In this document: piece after piece, positions 8,276 to 16,983 of the stretch
Numbering within the stretch: the first letter of the stretch is position 1
Layout of the letters: each line of letters begins with the position of its first letter
Assembly: GCF_024345975.1 (NCBI RefSeq)
Contig: NZ_JAGQCD010000023.1
Span: 1-56,948 of the forward strand
DNA: 56,948 nucleotides
Source: Cyanobium sp. Cruz-8D1
GTDB lineage: Bacteria > Cyanobacteriota > Cyanobacteriia > PCC-6307 > Cyanobiaceae
Direction: 5' to 3'
Translations under genes and position numbers: made by a program
Notes under the pieces: generated by a model
What the model was told of the DNA's origin: nothing
Seen by the model: only the letters and a program-made list of their open reading frames with translations
The model's database searches: none

Positions 8276-8941
8276 ATGTTCGATACGTCCAGACGCATCA
8301 CCCGCCGCCGTAGCTCGGCCGGCCCGATCCCGCCCCAGCGCCCCCAGCAGCCGCGTCCCCGCCTGCGTGACAGCGCCGCCATGGTCCAGCAGCGTGAGGG
8401 CACGGGTGGCCAGCGGCCAACCTTCCTGACCCTGCGGGACCACGGCAAGGTCTACGTGGCCGACCTGCCCCGCCTCTCCGACGGCCAGCTCACCCATATC
8501 AATAAGGAGGCCCAGGACGTCCTCGACAGCCTCAACCGCCGCCTGCAGGAACTGGAAGCCCAGACCTTCCTGAGCGAGGCCGACCAGGACACCCGCATCA
8601 GGGCCACCACCAAGCGGGACATCACCCAGCGGTTCCTGAACTCCATCGCCCAGGAGCAGGAACTGAGGCGTTCCAATCCGGCGCTGCGGGCGGCCGCGGG
8701 CGAATCCCTGGCCCGCGCCTTCCTGGAACTAGCCCGCCACCGGTTGCCGGGCTCCACCTTCGATTCCCTGTTGCAAGAGGCCCTCAGCGCCTGCGGCCCC
8801 AGCGAAGACGGCAGCCTCGCCGGCGAACCGGCCGACCCCCAGGTGGTCCGGCTGCTGCAGCGGGCCGAGGCCCCCCAGCCACGGCCGGCAGCCCTGCCGG
8901 TGGTGCTGAGCCCCGATCCGGCCGACGCCCTCAGCGCCTGA
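8276..8941 (+). CDS. Conserved protein of unknown function
   Basis: This 221-residue protein has a basic, Pro/Arg-rich N-terminus (first 35 residues), a likely helical centre (about 70-150) with heptad-like Leu/Glu spacing suggestive of a coiled coil, and a Pro/Ala-rich tail. No signal peptide, membrane segment or catalytic motif is visible. It follows purM by about 107 bases on the same strand, and its codon use matches that of neighbouring real genes. I do not recognise the family. Confidence 0.7.
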   Translation: MFDTSRRITRRRSSAGPIPPQRPQQPRPRLRDSAAMVQQREGTGGQRPTFLTLRDHGKVYVADLPRLSDGQLTHINKEAQDVLDSLNRRLQELEAQTFLSEADQDTRIRATTKRDITQRFLNSIAQEQELRRSNPALRAAAGESLARAFLELARHRLPGSTFDSLLQEALSACGPSEDGSLAGEPADPQVVRLLQRAEAPQPRPAALPVVLSPDPADALSA

Positions 8942-8946
8942 GGCCC

Positions 8947-9948
8947 TCAGCCGCTCTGGAACGGGTTGGCCGGCATGCGTCCCTCACAGCGCTGCGCCAC
9001 CCGGTCCAGATCGCTCCGTTCCCCGTCGTCAAGGCACCAGGTGGTGGCCGCGGCCGCCGCTTCGGCCTGGTCGACGCGGCGCAACCCCACCAGGGGCAGG
9101 GCGCCATGGGCCCGGCACCAGTTGATCGCCACGGCCGCCATCGGGGCGTCGTGGGCGCGGGCGATCCGCTCCATGGTCTGCAGCAGGGGCTGGATGCGGG
9201 GCTGCAGCCGGCGGAACAGCAGGCCCCGGGGTCCCGGGGGAAGGCCCTGGCCCTCACCCGGCGGCCGGCTCAGCAGGCCCAGGGCCAGGGGGCTGTAGGC
9301 CAGCAGCTGGATGCCCAGCTCCCGGCAGACCGGCACCACCCCATCGACGCCGAGGGCGTCGGGCGCCAGCAGGGACAGCTGAACCTGCAGGCTGGCCAGC
9401 CGCAGCCCCCGCCTGGCCAGCCGTTCGTGCACCAGGCGCAAGCGACGAGGGCCCAGGTTGGAGACCCCCAGGCTGCCCACCCGCCCCTGCTCGAGGAGGT
9501 CGGCGAGCCCCTCCAGCAGCGCCCCCTCCTGCCAGGGGGCGTAGCGGGCCGTGCTCCAGTGCAACTGGACCCGGTCGAGATGGCCCCTCAGTCGCCGCCT
9601 GGACGCCTCGAAGGCCGGCTCGAATCCCCGTCGGCCCAGGCGCCAGGGAAAGGGGGCCAGCTTGGTGGCCACGGTGAGCCCTTCTCGCCGGTCCGGCGGC
9701 AGGGCCTCGACAAAGCGGCCCAGGAGCGACTCGCTACGCCCCCCGAAGCGACCGGTGCCATAGGAATCGGCCGTGTCGAAGACGCTCAGTCCCAGGTCCA
9801 CCGCCCGGCGGAAGCAGGCGGCCAGCTCCGCGTCCTGGGCAGGGTCGTAGCCCCAGAGAAACTGATTCCCCCAGGCCCAGGTGCCCACCCCGACCCCGGT
9901 GACAGCCGACGGCTCAGGCGCTGACAAGGGGTGGGAAGGGTCGACCAA
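8947..9948 (-). CDS. Aldo/keto reductase
   Basis: This is an NADPH-dependent aldo/keto reductase of about 333 residues. Visible motifs are GVGTWAWGN at the N-terminus, the catalytic FDTADSYG (Asp and Tyr), VATKLAPFPWR with the catalytic Lys, LHWSTAR in place of the usual His segment, and LGVSNLGPRRL. The substrate is unknown. The start is uncertain. The ATG at 10008 would leave only three bases before the divergent small gene at 10012, so I favour the TTG at 9948, which gives a normal family N-terminus. Confidence 0.88.
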   Translation of the reverse strand: MVDPSHPLSAPEPSAVTGVGVGTWAWGNQFLWGYDPAQDAELAACFRRAVDLGLSVFDTADSYGTGRFGGRSESLLGRFVEALPPDRREGLTVATKLAPFPWRLGRRGFEPAFEASRRRLRGHLDRVQLHWSTARYAPWQEGALLEGLADLLEQGRVGSLGVSNLGPRRLRLVHERLARRGLRLASLQVQLSLLAPDALGVDGVVPVCRELGIQLLAYSPLALGLLSRPPGEGQGLPPGPRGLLFRRLQPRIQPLLQTMERIARAHDAPMAAVAINWCRAHGALPLVGLRRVDQAEAAAAATTWCLDDGERSDLDRVAQRCEGRMPANPFQSG

Positions 9949-10011
9949 GACGATCGCGACACTCTCACAGCATTGCCATGATCGAACCGAACCGTCCCGA
10001 GGGGACATGCG

Positions 10012-10197
10012 ATGACCAGCCATCCGGGCGTCCGGCCGCCGCTTCCCCCCAGCGAAGCTGGCGCCAACGGGCCACGGGGCGCCGAGAGCCTGCCCTGCGG
10101 GCCTGCCCCCGAACCGGTGCTCTGCTGCCACTGCGGCCGAACGGCCAGCAACGGGATCAGCTGCCAGGGGATCTGCGTCGCCGACTCGGGCTATTGA
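10012..10197 (+). CDS. Small Cys-rich (putative zinc-binding) protein
   Basis: This 61-residue protein has a Pro-rich first half and a compact cysteine cluster near the end: CCHCGRTASNGISCQGICVADSGY without its last few residues is the core, with five Cys and one His. The spacing C-x-x-C...C-x-x-x-C suggests a zinc-ribbon-like knuckle. Ending directly after the cluster with Tyr suggests the frame is real, although I cannot name the family. The TGA overlaps a TTG start of the next gene. Confidence 0.6.
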   Translation: MTSHPGVRPPLPPSEAGANGPRGAESLPCGPAPEPVLCCHCGRTASNGISCQGICVADSGY

Positions 10198-10727
10198 GGC
10201 TCCGGCCCTGCCGGGGACGTCGGGCGGCTCTGGCGCTGTTGCTGGCCTTGGCTGGTCCATGGGCGGCCCTGGAGGCCCAGGACCTGCCCGGCGAGGACTT
10301 CGGCCGGTGGGAAGGGAACCTGCGGCGCTGCCGCATCGTCAGCAGCTCCAGCCAGGCCCAACCGCCGCCGCCGCCGACCAGCTGCCGGGTGCTGCGGCTG
10401 GATCAGCAGATGGAGGGCCTGCTCACCGTCCGATTTCTGCAACCCGGCAGCAGCGGTGCCCTTCTTGATCGCCAGCTTGTTTTCGCCGGGGTCCTGGAAG
10501 AAGGCTCCAGGGGCATGCAGTGTCGAGCGAGCCGCTGCGAGCCACGCTGGCCCCTGCGGCTGCGGGTGAGCGCCGTGGGCCGGGCGGGCTTCAGCGCGGC
10601 CACGGCCGCCATGGGTCTGACCACCGCGCAGCTCGCCAGCGGCCATTGCCAGCTCGATGGGCGCGCCTTCCGCTGCCAGGCCGTCGGCCCGGAGGGCCAG
10701 CAGTGGCAGGCGGACGCCTCTCCCTGA
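10194..10727 (+). CDS. Secreted conserved protein of unknown function
   Basis: This roughly 177-residue protein begins, if read from the TTG at 10194, with a textbook signal peptide (MRLRPCRGRRAALALLL then a cleavage site near ALEAQD). The TTG overlaps the TGA of the Cys-rich gene as TTGA, so the two may be translationally coupled. The mature part has five cysteines at regular positions, probably forming disulfides in the periplasm, and beta-rich segments such as GLLTVRFLQPG. No catalytic motif is recognisable. Confidence 0.65.
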   Translation: MRLRPCRGRRAALALLLALAGPWAALEAQDLPGEDFGRWEGNLRRCRIVSSSSQAQPPPPPTSCRVLRLDQQMEGLLTVRFLQPGSSGALLDRQLVFAGVLEEGSRGMQCRASRCEPRWPLRLRVSAVGRAGFSAATAAMGLTTAQLASGHCQLDGRAFRCQAVGPEGQQWQADASP

Positions 10728-10755
10728 CAGGGTCCGCCCCCTGGACCGGTTGGAA

Positions 10756-10920
10756 ATGACGTTCGGCAACGAACGCCACAGACAGCCCCGCCCCTCTTCA
10801 GGTTCTCTTTATTATTGGTTTGTTCAGATGGTGGTCATGCCCCAGTCCACATCGCTGCTGGCCCTGTTGGGTGTCGTCGGCTTCGCCCTTATCTCCCTGC
10901 TGATGGGCGTGCTTCCCTGA
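10756..10920 (+). CDS. Possible small single-span membrane protein
   Basis: The frame encodes up to 54 residues from ATG 10756, or 27-30 from ATGs at 10828 and 10837. The C-terminal half, LLALLGVVGFALISLLMGVL, is a clear transmembrane helix. An AT-richer stretch (10803-10822) just upstream of the later ATGs could be a promoter or leader. It resembles small photosynthetic-membrane subunits in size, but I cannot match it to any named one. It may be spurious. Confidence 0.35.
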   Translation: MTFGNERHRQPRPSSGSLYYWFVQMVVMPQSTSLLALLGVVGFALISLLMGVLP

Positions 10921-10978
10921 GCCGACGCGACGGACCTCAGGGACCCCGCCGCTAGGGTGCGGGTACCCACCATTCGGC

Positions 10979-11617
10979 ATGTCGACCAAGGACGCCTTCA
11001 CACGCATCTACCAACGCGACACCTGGGGGGGCGGCTCAGGCCATGGGTCCAGACCTGAGTTCAACGGCGAGTACATCGCTACCCTGCAGCGCTTTCTGCA
11101 GCTCAATGACATCCGCAGCGTCGTCGATTTCGGCTGTGGCGACTGGCAGTTCTCCCGGCTGATCCACTGGGGTGACATCACCTATACGGGGATCGACATC
11201 GTCGATTCCGTGGTGGCTGCCAACATCGACCGCCACGCCAGCGACACGATTCATTTCCAGCTCTTTGAGGACCTGGCCAGCCTGCCGGCCGCCGATCTGA
11301 TCCTGGTGAAGGATGTCCTGCAACATCTTCCCAACCAACTGGTGCGGGAGTACCTCGACCATTTCAAGGCCCAGTACCGCTGGCTGATCATCACCAACGA
11401 TGATCTGCCCCATTCGGAGCTCAATCAGGACATCGTGGCCGGGGCCTGGCGCCCACTGCGTCTGGACCGCCCCCCCTTTGAGGAGCATTGCTCCACCCTG
11501 GCCCAATGGGTGGTGCTCACGGAATCCTCCATGAACCTGCACAGAAAGCGGGCTGAGTTGATCGTCGGTTCAGGCCCTCGCAACCCCCAATCAAGGACTC
11601 AAGATCAGCAACAATGA
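10979..11617 (+). CDS. SAM-dependent methyltransferase
   Basis: This 212-residue class I methyltransferase has motif I VVDFGCGDWQFS (about residues 47-58), an acidic strand-2 end YTGIDIVD, and motif IV-like LVKDVLQHLPN. These support a Rossmann fold binding S-adenosylmethionine in the cytoplasm. The substrate is not evident from sequence or neighbours. ATG at 10979 gives a short natural N-terminus. The GC content is a little lower than in flanking genes. Confidence 0.85.
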   Translation: MSTKDAFTRIYQRDTWGGGSGHGSRPEFNGEYIATLQRFLQLNDIRSVVDFGCGDWQFSRLIHWGDITYTGIDIVDSVVAANIDRHASDTIHFQLFEDLASLPAADLILVKDVLQHLPNQLVREYLDHFKAQYRWLIITNDDLPHSELNQDIVAGAWRPLRLDRPPFEEHCSTLAQWVVLTESSMNLHRKRAELIVGSGPRNPQSRTQDQQQ

Positions 11618-11651
11618 ATTCCGAGAAAGCATTCACCTCACGCCCGGGCCG

Positions 11652-11849
11652 TTACCAGTTGCCTACTCTTTTGAGAGCGGTGTAATACTCGATGATGGCA
11701 TCTTCCAGAATCGCCGTGGGCGTGGAAGGAAGCTGGATCCTCTCGCGATAGGCCTGGATCTTTTCAATCATCTCCAGGCAGTCTTCGCTGAGCAGCGCCA
11801 CGAACGGATCCGGCTGTTCCGTGGTGTTGGCTCCCACCTCAATCCTCAT
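11652..11849 (-). CDS. Small conserved hypothetical protein
   Basis: The 65-residue product from ATG 11849 is acidic and mostly helical (ALLSEDCLEMIEKIQAYRE), ending in ALKRVGNW. It has no membrane span or metal motif. It converges on the methyltransferase gene and lies close to tRNA-Cys. An upstream start would run through the tRNA, so it is rejected. Confidence 0.55.
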   Translation of the reverse strand: MRIEVGANTTEQPDPFVALLSEDCLEMIEKIQAYRERIQLPSTPTAILEDAIIEYYTALKRVGNW

Positions 11850-11940
11850 TGACAGGGCTGTCTCAGTCTGCCACCGATCGCCGGTCGTTGTCCCGTGACT
11901 CCTGCGCAGGGGGCGAGCAGGAGAACATCGGTTGTTGCAG

Positions 11941-12011
11941 AGGCGGCACCCAGATTCGAACTGGGGATAAAGGATTTGCAATCCTCTGCCTTACCACTTG
12001 GCCATGCCGCC
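11941..12011 (-). tRNA. tRNA-Cys (GCA)
   Basis: The minus strand folds as a cloverleaf. The acceptor arms GGCGGCA/TGCCGCC are perfect, the anticodon stem GGATT/AATCC encloses GCA, and the T-arm contains TTCGAAT. The discriminator base is U, as expected for tRNA-Cys. No CCA is encoded. Confidence 0.95.
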
Positions 12012-12055
12012 TGCCGGGGAGCAAACTCCCCGCAGCGGATCGTATCAGCCATGGC

Positions 12056-13309
12056 ATGTCCACCCCCCGTCTGCTGGTTCTGAGCAACGGCCATGGGGAG
12101 GACCTGATCGCCCTGCGGCTGATCGAGGCCCTCCGGCATCAGGTCCCTGGTCTTCAGGTGCAAGTGCTGCCCCTGGTGGGTCTGGGCCAGGCCTACGCCG
12201 GTGCCGAAGCGGCCGGAGAGCTGCGGCGGGTCGGCCCGCGGCTACCGCTGCCCAGCGGCGGCTTCAGCAACCAGAGCCTGCGCGGACTGCTCAACGATCT
12301 GGCGGCAGGGCTGCCGCTGCTGAGCTGGCGCCAATGGCGGATCGTGCGCCGCTGGGGCCGGCAGGGTTGGCCGATCCTGGCGGTGGGCGACCTTCTGCCC
12401 CTGCTGCTGGCCTGGGCAGGCGGGGGGCCGTACGGCTTCCTGGGCACCCCGAAGAGTGATCACACCTGGGCCTCACCGCCTCCCGCCGGCTGGGGCCGCT
12501 CCCCCCTGGCCGATGGCTACCACCGGGCCAAGGGCAGCGAATGGGATCCCTGGGAGTGGTCCCTGATGGGCCACCGCCGCTGCCATCTGGTGGCGGTGCG
12601 CGATCGCCTCACCGCCAGGGGGCTGCGGCGCCACGGGGTTCGGGCCGTCGCCCCGGGCAATCCAATGATGGATGGATTCGCTCCCGCCCCTGGGGCTCTT
12701 CCCGGCTGGCTGCAGGGACGGCGCCGCCTGCTGCTGCTGCCCGGCAGCCGCCTGCCCGAGGCCCTGGGCAACCTGCGCGGCCTGCTCGCCGCCCTGCCTG
12801 CCGCCAGCGCGACCCAGCCGATCAGCCTGCTGCTGGCCACCGGCTCCCGCCCCAGTGACGCCGAGCTGGCCGCCCCCCTCAGCGCGGCGGGCTTCATCCC
12901 AGGGGCGCCGCCGGAGGACTCGGGTGCCTCGGCCCTCTGGCGGCGCGGCCCGCTTGAGCTGCTGGTGGGGCCGGGCCGGTTTGCGGCCTGGGCGCCGTTG
13001 GCGGAGCTGGGACTGGCCACCGCCGGCACCGCCACCGAACAGCTGGTGGGTCTGGGGGTGCCGGCCCTGTCGCTGCCGGGGCCAGGCCCGCAGTTCAAGG
13101 CCGGCTTCGCCCGCCGCCAGAGCCGGCTCCTGGGGGGCGCTGTGCAGCCCTGCCATGGCAGCAGGGAGCTGCAACGGCGGCTGATCGCCCTGCTCGACGA
13201 CGACCACGAGCGGGCCCGGCTGGGCCGCATCGGCCGGCGACGCATGGGACCGTCCGGCGGCAGCGCCAGGTTGGCGGCCCTGATCCGGGAGCGGCTGCTG
13301 CCGGGGTAG
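12056..13309 (+). CDS. Lipid-A-disaccharide synthase-related protein (LpxB-like)
   Basis: This 417-residue protein has a GT-B glycosyltransferase layout: an N-terminal Rossmann half with LLVLSNGHGEDLIALRL and a C-terminal half with RRLLLLPGSRLPEAL and AGTATEQLVGLGVPALSLPG. It matches the cyanobacterial LpxB-related family of unknown substrate, distinct from true LpxB. ATG at 12056 starts 44 bases after the divergent tRNA-Cys; a longer frame would read through the tRNA. Confidence 0.85.
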   Translation: MSTPRLLVLSNGHGEDLIALRLIEALRHQVPGLQVQVLPLVGLGQAYAGAEAAGELRRVGPRLPLPSGGFSNQSLRGLLNDLAAGLPLLSWRQWRIVRRWGRQGWPILAVGDLLPLLLAWAGGGPYGFLGTPKSDHTWASPPPAGWGRSPLADGYHRAKGSEWDPWEWSLMGHRRCHLVAVRDRLTARGLRRHGVRAVAPGNPMMDGFAPAPGALPGWLQGRRRLLLLPGSRLPEALGNLRGLLAALPAASATQPISLLLATGSRPSDAELAAPLSAAGFIPGAPPEDSGASALWRRGPLELLVGPGRFAAWAPLAELGLATAGTATEQLVGLGVPALSLPGPGPQFKAGFARRQSRLLGGAVQPCHGSRELQRRLIALLDDDHERARLGRIGRRRMGPSGGSARLAALIRERLLPG

Positions 13310-13349
13310 GGGGATGATGGGCTCGACCGCCCCCTTGTCCCACGCACCG

Positions 13350-13607
13350 ATGCCCGGCATCCCCGACCGCAGCTTCAACGCCGCCTGCGGTCATCTGGCC
13401 ACGAAACTGGGCATCAGCCTGGCGTCGGCCCGCCGGCGGGTGGAGATCCAGGCGGCCAAGGAGGGCCTGCGGGACACCGCCGCCAAGCTGGCCCTGGCGG
13501 AGCGGCTGCTGGAGGAAACCAGGGCCAGTGGCCTCGACAGGGGCCAGCTGTTCGATGGCCAGCTGCGCTCGGTGGGGGAAGACGACCTGTTCATGATCGA
13601 GGACTGA
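13350..13607 (+). CDS. Small conserved protein of unknown function
   Basis: The 85-residue product from ATG 13350 is helical and charged, with a long Ala/Glu/Arg helix (ARRRVEIQAAKEGLRDTAAK) and an acidic tail DDLFMIED. An in-frame ATG at 13314, preceded by a G-rich possible ribosome site, would add 12 residues. It lies 40 bases after the LpxB-like gene on the same strand. No function can be assigned. Confidence 0.6.
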   Translation: MPGIPDRSFNAACGHLATKLGISLASARRRVEIQAAKEGLRDTAAKLALAERLLEETRASGLDRGQLFDGQLRSVGEDDLFMIED

Positions 13608-13640
13608 GCACCACGGCAGGCGGCATCAGCACGCCCGGAC

Positions 13641-14306
13641 TCAGTGTTCGAAGACCTGGTGGAACCGTTGCCGGTCGAGGGCGGCGAACACCGGCACGCA
13701 GGCGAAACAACGGCGGGCCAGCTCCCAACGCTCCTCCCGGCGCAGCATCACCTCCAGCCGGTCCCGGGCGGCGAGCAGCCAGCGCACGTCACCGGCGGCG
13801 TAGGCCAGCTGGGTGTCACTGAGCTCCTCCACCCGGCCCCAGTCGGAACTCTGGGCCTGCTTGTCGAGCTCCACCCCCACCAGCTCGTTGACCACGTCCT
13901 TGAGGCCGTGACGCGGGGCATAGGTGCGGGCCAGGCGGCTGGCGACCTTGGTGCAGAAGATCGGGTCCACGGCGATGCCGAGGTTCTCCGCCAGCGCGGC
14001 CACATCGAAGCGGGCGAAGTGGAACACCTTCTCGATCGCCGGGTCCTCGCAGAGGGCCTTCAGCCGCGGCGCCTGCGTCTGCCCCCGTGCCAGTCGGATG
14101 CAGCAGACGTTGTCGTCGTCATCGCAGATCTGCACCAGGCAGAGGCGGTCGCGACCATGGACCAGTCCCATGGCCTCGGTGTCGATGGCCAGGGCCCGGG
14201 CCTTGCCGTAGAGCTCCTGCCAGGCGTCGTCGAGGTCCTGGTCGAAGACGGCGAAACGGGCCGGTGGGCCAGGGCTGGCACTGACGCTGGCAGGGGTCTG
14301 GGCCAT
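13641..14306 (-). CDS. Ribonuclease D-like 3'-5' exonuclease
   Basis: This 221-residue protein is a DEDDy-type 3'-5' exonuclease. The four metal ligands are visible as Asp42 and Glu44 (IDTEAMG), Asp101 (FHFARFD) and Asp173 (YAAGDVRWL), with the catalytic Tyr169 four residues before the last Asp. It consists of the nuclease domain only and lacks the HRDC domains of E. coli RNase D, as is usual in cyanobacteria. It would trim tRNA or other RNA 3' ends. It converges on the preceding small gene. Confidence 0.93.
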   Translation of the reverse strand: MAQTPASVSASPGPPARFAVFDQDLDDAWQELYGKARALAIDTEAMGLVHGRDRLCLVQICDDDDNVCCIRLARGQTQAPRLKALCEDPAIEKVFHFARFDVAALAENLGIAVDPIFCTKVASRLARTYAPRHGLKDVVNELVGVELDKQAQSSDWGRVEELSDTQLAYAAGDVRWLLAARDRLEVMLRREERWELARRCFACVPVFAALDRQRFHQVFEH

Positions 14307-14398
14307 CGTGGGACAAGGAGTTTGGGGCCATCGTGGCCCAGCGCGGACACCGAACGGCCCGGTCGGGCCAGAATGCGAGCCGCCAAAGTTCCGCCGCC

Positions 14399-14950
14399 AT
14401 GCCCACCCTGGGTTCCACCCTCCTGCTCACGCTGCTGATGGCCATTGGCCTGGTCTTCTTCCTGAGGGCCGCGAGCAAGGACCGCACCACGGTGGTGGAC
14501 GTGCACTCCCCCCAGCCGCCGGTGCAGGTGCTCGAGGGCCTCTCCAACTGGCTCACGGCCCGGGGCTGGCAGACCGAAACCGGCGACCCCGAGCGCCAGC
14601 TGCTGCGCTTCCGCGGCCAGGTGCGCTCCAGCCTTCCCCTCGCCCTGCTGCTCTCGCTGCTGGGCAGCGTGGGGGCCGCCTGCCTGGGCCTGGTGCTGCG
14701 CCAGGTGCTGCCCTCCCTCGGCTGGTGGCCCCTGCTGCTGGCCCTGGTGGGTCCGATGGCAGGCGTTATCTATCGCCGACGGGCGGCCCGGCCCGAGAGC
14801 CTGGAGCTGCGCCTGATGAACGAGGGCGCCGGCAGCGGCAGCACCCTGCGCCTGCGGGGCCACCGCGACGAACTGATCGCCATCGAACGGGAGCTGGGGC
14901 CCGAACTCCAGCTCGCCAGCGACGGCTCCCTGCTCTCCTCCCCGATCTGA
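14399..14950 (+). CDS. Cofactor assembly of complex C subunit B (CCB2/CCB4-like)
   Basis: This 183-residue membrane protein has one N-terminal transmembrane helix (TLLLTLLMAIGLVFFL) and a central pair (about residues 80-125). Layout and segments such as VQVLEGLSNWLTARGW fit the CCB2/CCB4 family, which in plants and cyanobacteria helps attach haem c(i) covalently to cytochrome b6. ATG at 14399 gives an N-terminus that enters the membrane directly. The gene is followed by the amidase gene after only four bases. Confidence 0.8.
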   Translation: MPTLGSTLLLTLLMAIGLVFFLRAASKDRTTVVDVHSPQPPVQVLEGLSNWLTARGWQTETGDPERQLLRFRGQVRSSLPLALLLSLLGSVGAACLGLVLRQVLPSLGWWPLLLALVGPMAGVIYRRRAARPESLELRLMNEGAGSGSTLRLRGHRDELIAIERELGPELQLASDGSLLSSPI

Positions 14951-14954
14951 GCCC

Positions 14955-15836
14955 ATGCGTCCCTTTCCCGCGGCCTGGCTGGTGGGGCCAGCCCTTCTGA
15001 TCGGCAGCCTCGGCCCCCTGGCGGCACCTGCTCGCAGCGCCGAACCCATGCTGACGGGTGGCCCGAGCCAAAGGCCCGCCCCAGCACTGGCCAGCGTCGA
15101 TCCGATCACCGGGCCCCGCAGCCCCCTGCCGCGGGACTGGATCGGCCTCCGCCCCATCGATCCGGACACCCCCATCCTGGTGCTGGCCGGCCATGCCGAT
15201 TCCCAGGGCATGGCTGGCTCAGGAACCCCTGGCGCCGCCGTAGCCGCTGGGGCGGCGCCGATGTACCCGGGCATCAGCGATGAGCTGTACTGGAACATGG
15301 TCGTCGCCGAGACGGTGGTGGCCCTGGGCCAGCAGCGGGGCTTGCGCATCAGCACCTACCGCCCCCCCTTCCGCAGCATCAGCGACGGCGACGATCCCCG
15401 CACCAACTGGAGTGTGGGCCGCCAGCACGCCGCCAGCGGCGGCTACGCCCTGGAGATCCACTTCGATGCCTGGGGCCCCACCGGCGTCGGATCGGGGCTG
15501 ATCCCGCCGCTGCATCGGCCCTTCGGCCGTCTCGACGAGAGCCTCGCCGAGGCCTTCGGTGGCTTTCCCATGGCCTTTCGTGGCGGCCTGGGGGGACCCA
15601 GGCGCGGCATTGCCCTGCTGGAGGTGGGCAAACTGGAAGGCAGTCTGGAGCGCTCCTTGCGCAACCCCGCCAGCCGTGCCGACACGGTGATGGCCATCGC
15701 CAGCCGGATCGTGACGGCCCTGGAGAACGGCCTGGGCCGCAGCCCCACCACCGCCCTGCCGCTCAGCCCACCGCCTGGTGGGGTCGGCAGCGCTCCTCCA
15801 GGGACGGGTCTTCAAGCCAGTTCTGGGGACGAGTGA
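14955..15836 (+). CDS. Secreted N-acetylmuramoyl-L-alanine amidase-like protein
   Basis: This 293-residue protein has an N-terminal signal peptide (cleavage near APARSAE) and a divergent zinc amidase domain. The four expected zinc/catalytic positions can be placed at His80 ([10 protein letters not shown]), Glu110 ([14 protein letters not shown]), His169 ([10 protein letters not shown]) and Glu223 (LLEVGKLEG). It would cleave peptide stems from peptidoglycan in the periplasm. The final 74 bases overlap the 3' end of convergent hemF. Confidence 0.75.
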   Translation: MRPFPAAWLVGPALLIGSLGPLAAPARSAEPMLTGGPSQRPAPALASVDPITGPRSPLPRDWIGLRPIDPDTPILVLAGHADSQGMAGSGTPGAAVAAGAAPMYPGISDELYWNMVVAETVVALGQQRGLRISTYRPPFRSISDGDDPRTNWSVGRQHAASGGYALEIHFDAWGPTGVGSGLIPPLHRPFGRLDESLAEAFGGFPMAFRGGLGGPRRGIALLEVGKLEGSLERSLRNPASRADTVMAIASRIVTALENGLGRSPTTALPLSPPPGGVGSAPPGTGLQASSGDE

Positions 15837-16788
15837 ACAGGTCGGTGAGCAGGGCCTCCCGGCTGCCGGCCTCTGGCATGTAGCCGTACTCCCAGCGCAC
15901 CAGGGGCGGCAGCGACATCAGGATCGACTCGGTGCGGCCGTTGGTCTGCAGGCCGAAGATCGTGCCGCGGTCGAACACCAGGTTGAACTCCACGTAGCGG
16001 CCCCGGCGGTAGAGCTGGAACTGGCGCTCCACCTCGCCCCAGGGCAGCCCCTGGCGGCGCTCCACGATCGGCACATAGCTCGGCAAGAAGGCGTTGCCGC
16101 AGGCCGAGGCCAGGGCAAACAGCTGCTCCCAGTCCTGGTGCAGGGGCCCGATGGCCGTGCTGGCCGCCGCCGCCGGACCCTCGCCATCGCCGCCCTTGTA
16201 GAGGACCCCGCCGGGGTCCTGGTAGTCGTAAAAGATCCCGCCCACCCCCCGGGTCTCACCCCGGTGCTTCAGGAAGAAGTAGTCATCACACCAGGGCTTG
16301 AACACCTTGTAGTAGGCCGGATCCACCCCATCGCAGGCCCCCTTGAGGGTGCGATGAAAGTGACGGGCATCCTCCAGGAAGGGGTAGTAGGGGGTGAGGT
16401 CGGCGCCACCGCCGAACCACCACACCGGCCCGGCCTCGAAATAGCGGTAGTTGAGGTGCACCGTGGGCAGGAAGGGACTGCGCGGGTGCAGCACCATGGA
16501 GGTCCCGGTGGCGAACCAGCGGTGGCCCTCCGCTTCGGGGCGCTGGGACAGGATCGAAGGAGGCAAGCGCTCGCCCTCCACCTCGGAGAAATTGACCCCG
16601 CCCTGCTCGAACACCCGGCCGTCCTTCATCACCCGGGAGCGGCCACCGCCGCCCTCCGGCCGCTCCCAGCTCTGTTCCTCAAAGCCGGCTTCACCATCGA
16701 GGCTGGCCAGGCCGGCACAGATGGAATCCTGCAGGCCCATCAGCAGGGCCTTGGCGCGGCTGCGGGAATCGGCAGGTGGCATCTCCAT
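15763..16788 (-). CDS. hemF: Oxygen-dependent coproporphyrinogen III oxidase
   Basis: This 341-residue enzyme oxidatively decarboxylates coproporphyrinogen III to protoporphyrinogen IX for haem and chlorophyll. Typical family segments include [65 protein letters not shown] and [15 protein letters not shown]. The open frame extends far upstream opposite mrp; ATG at 16788 is chosen because it gives the normal HemF length and N-terminus. The 3' end overlaps the amidase gene. Confidence 0.97.
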   Translation of the reverse strand: MEMPPADSRSRAKALLMGLQDSICAGLASLDGEAGFEEQSWERPEGGGGRSRVMKDGRVFEQGGVNFSEVEGERLPPSILSQRPEAEGHRWFATGTSMVLHPRSPFLPTVHLNYRYFEAGPVWWFGGGADLTPYYPFLEDARHFHRTLKGACDGVDPAYYKVFKPWCDDYFFLKHRGETRGVGGIFYDYQDPGGVLYKGGDGEGPAAAASTAIGPLHQDWEQLFALASACGNAFLPSYVPIVERRQGLPWGEVERQFQLYRRGRYVEFNLVFDRGTIFGLQTNGRTESILMSLPPLVRWEYGYMPEAGSREALLTDLFTRPQNWLEDPSLEERCRPHQAVG

Positions 16789-16983
16789 GGAACGGCAGCG
16801 CGTCGGACGCGGAACATCCGCACACCTTTTCAGCCCGCCGGGGGGTCTCACAAGGGTTCGAGAGCCTCTGTCATGGGCTGCGGAAGTTCCGGTCGGCCGC
16901 CATGGGGGTGCCTGAGCCGCCCCCTCCCCCCCCCGGGGCACGGCCCTTAGGATCCCGGTCTGGAAAGCCCGTAACGTCGACGA

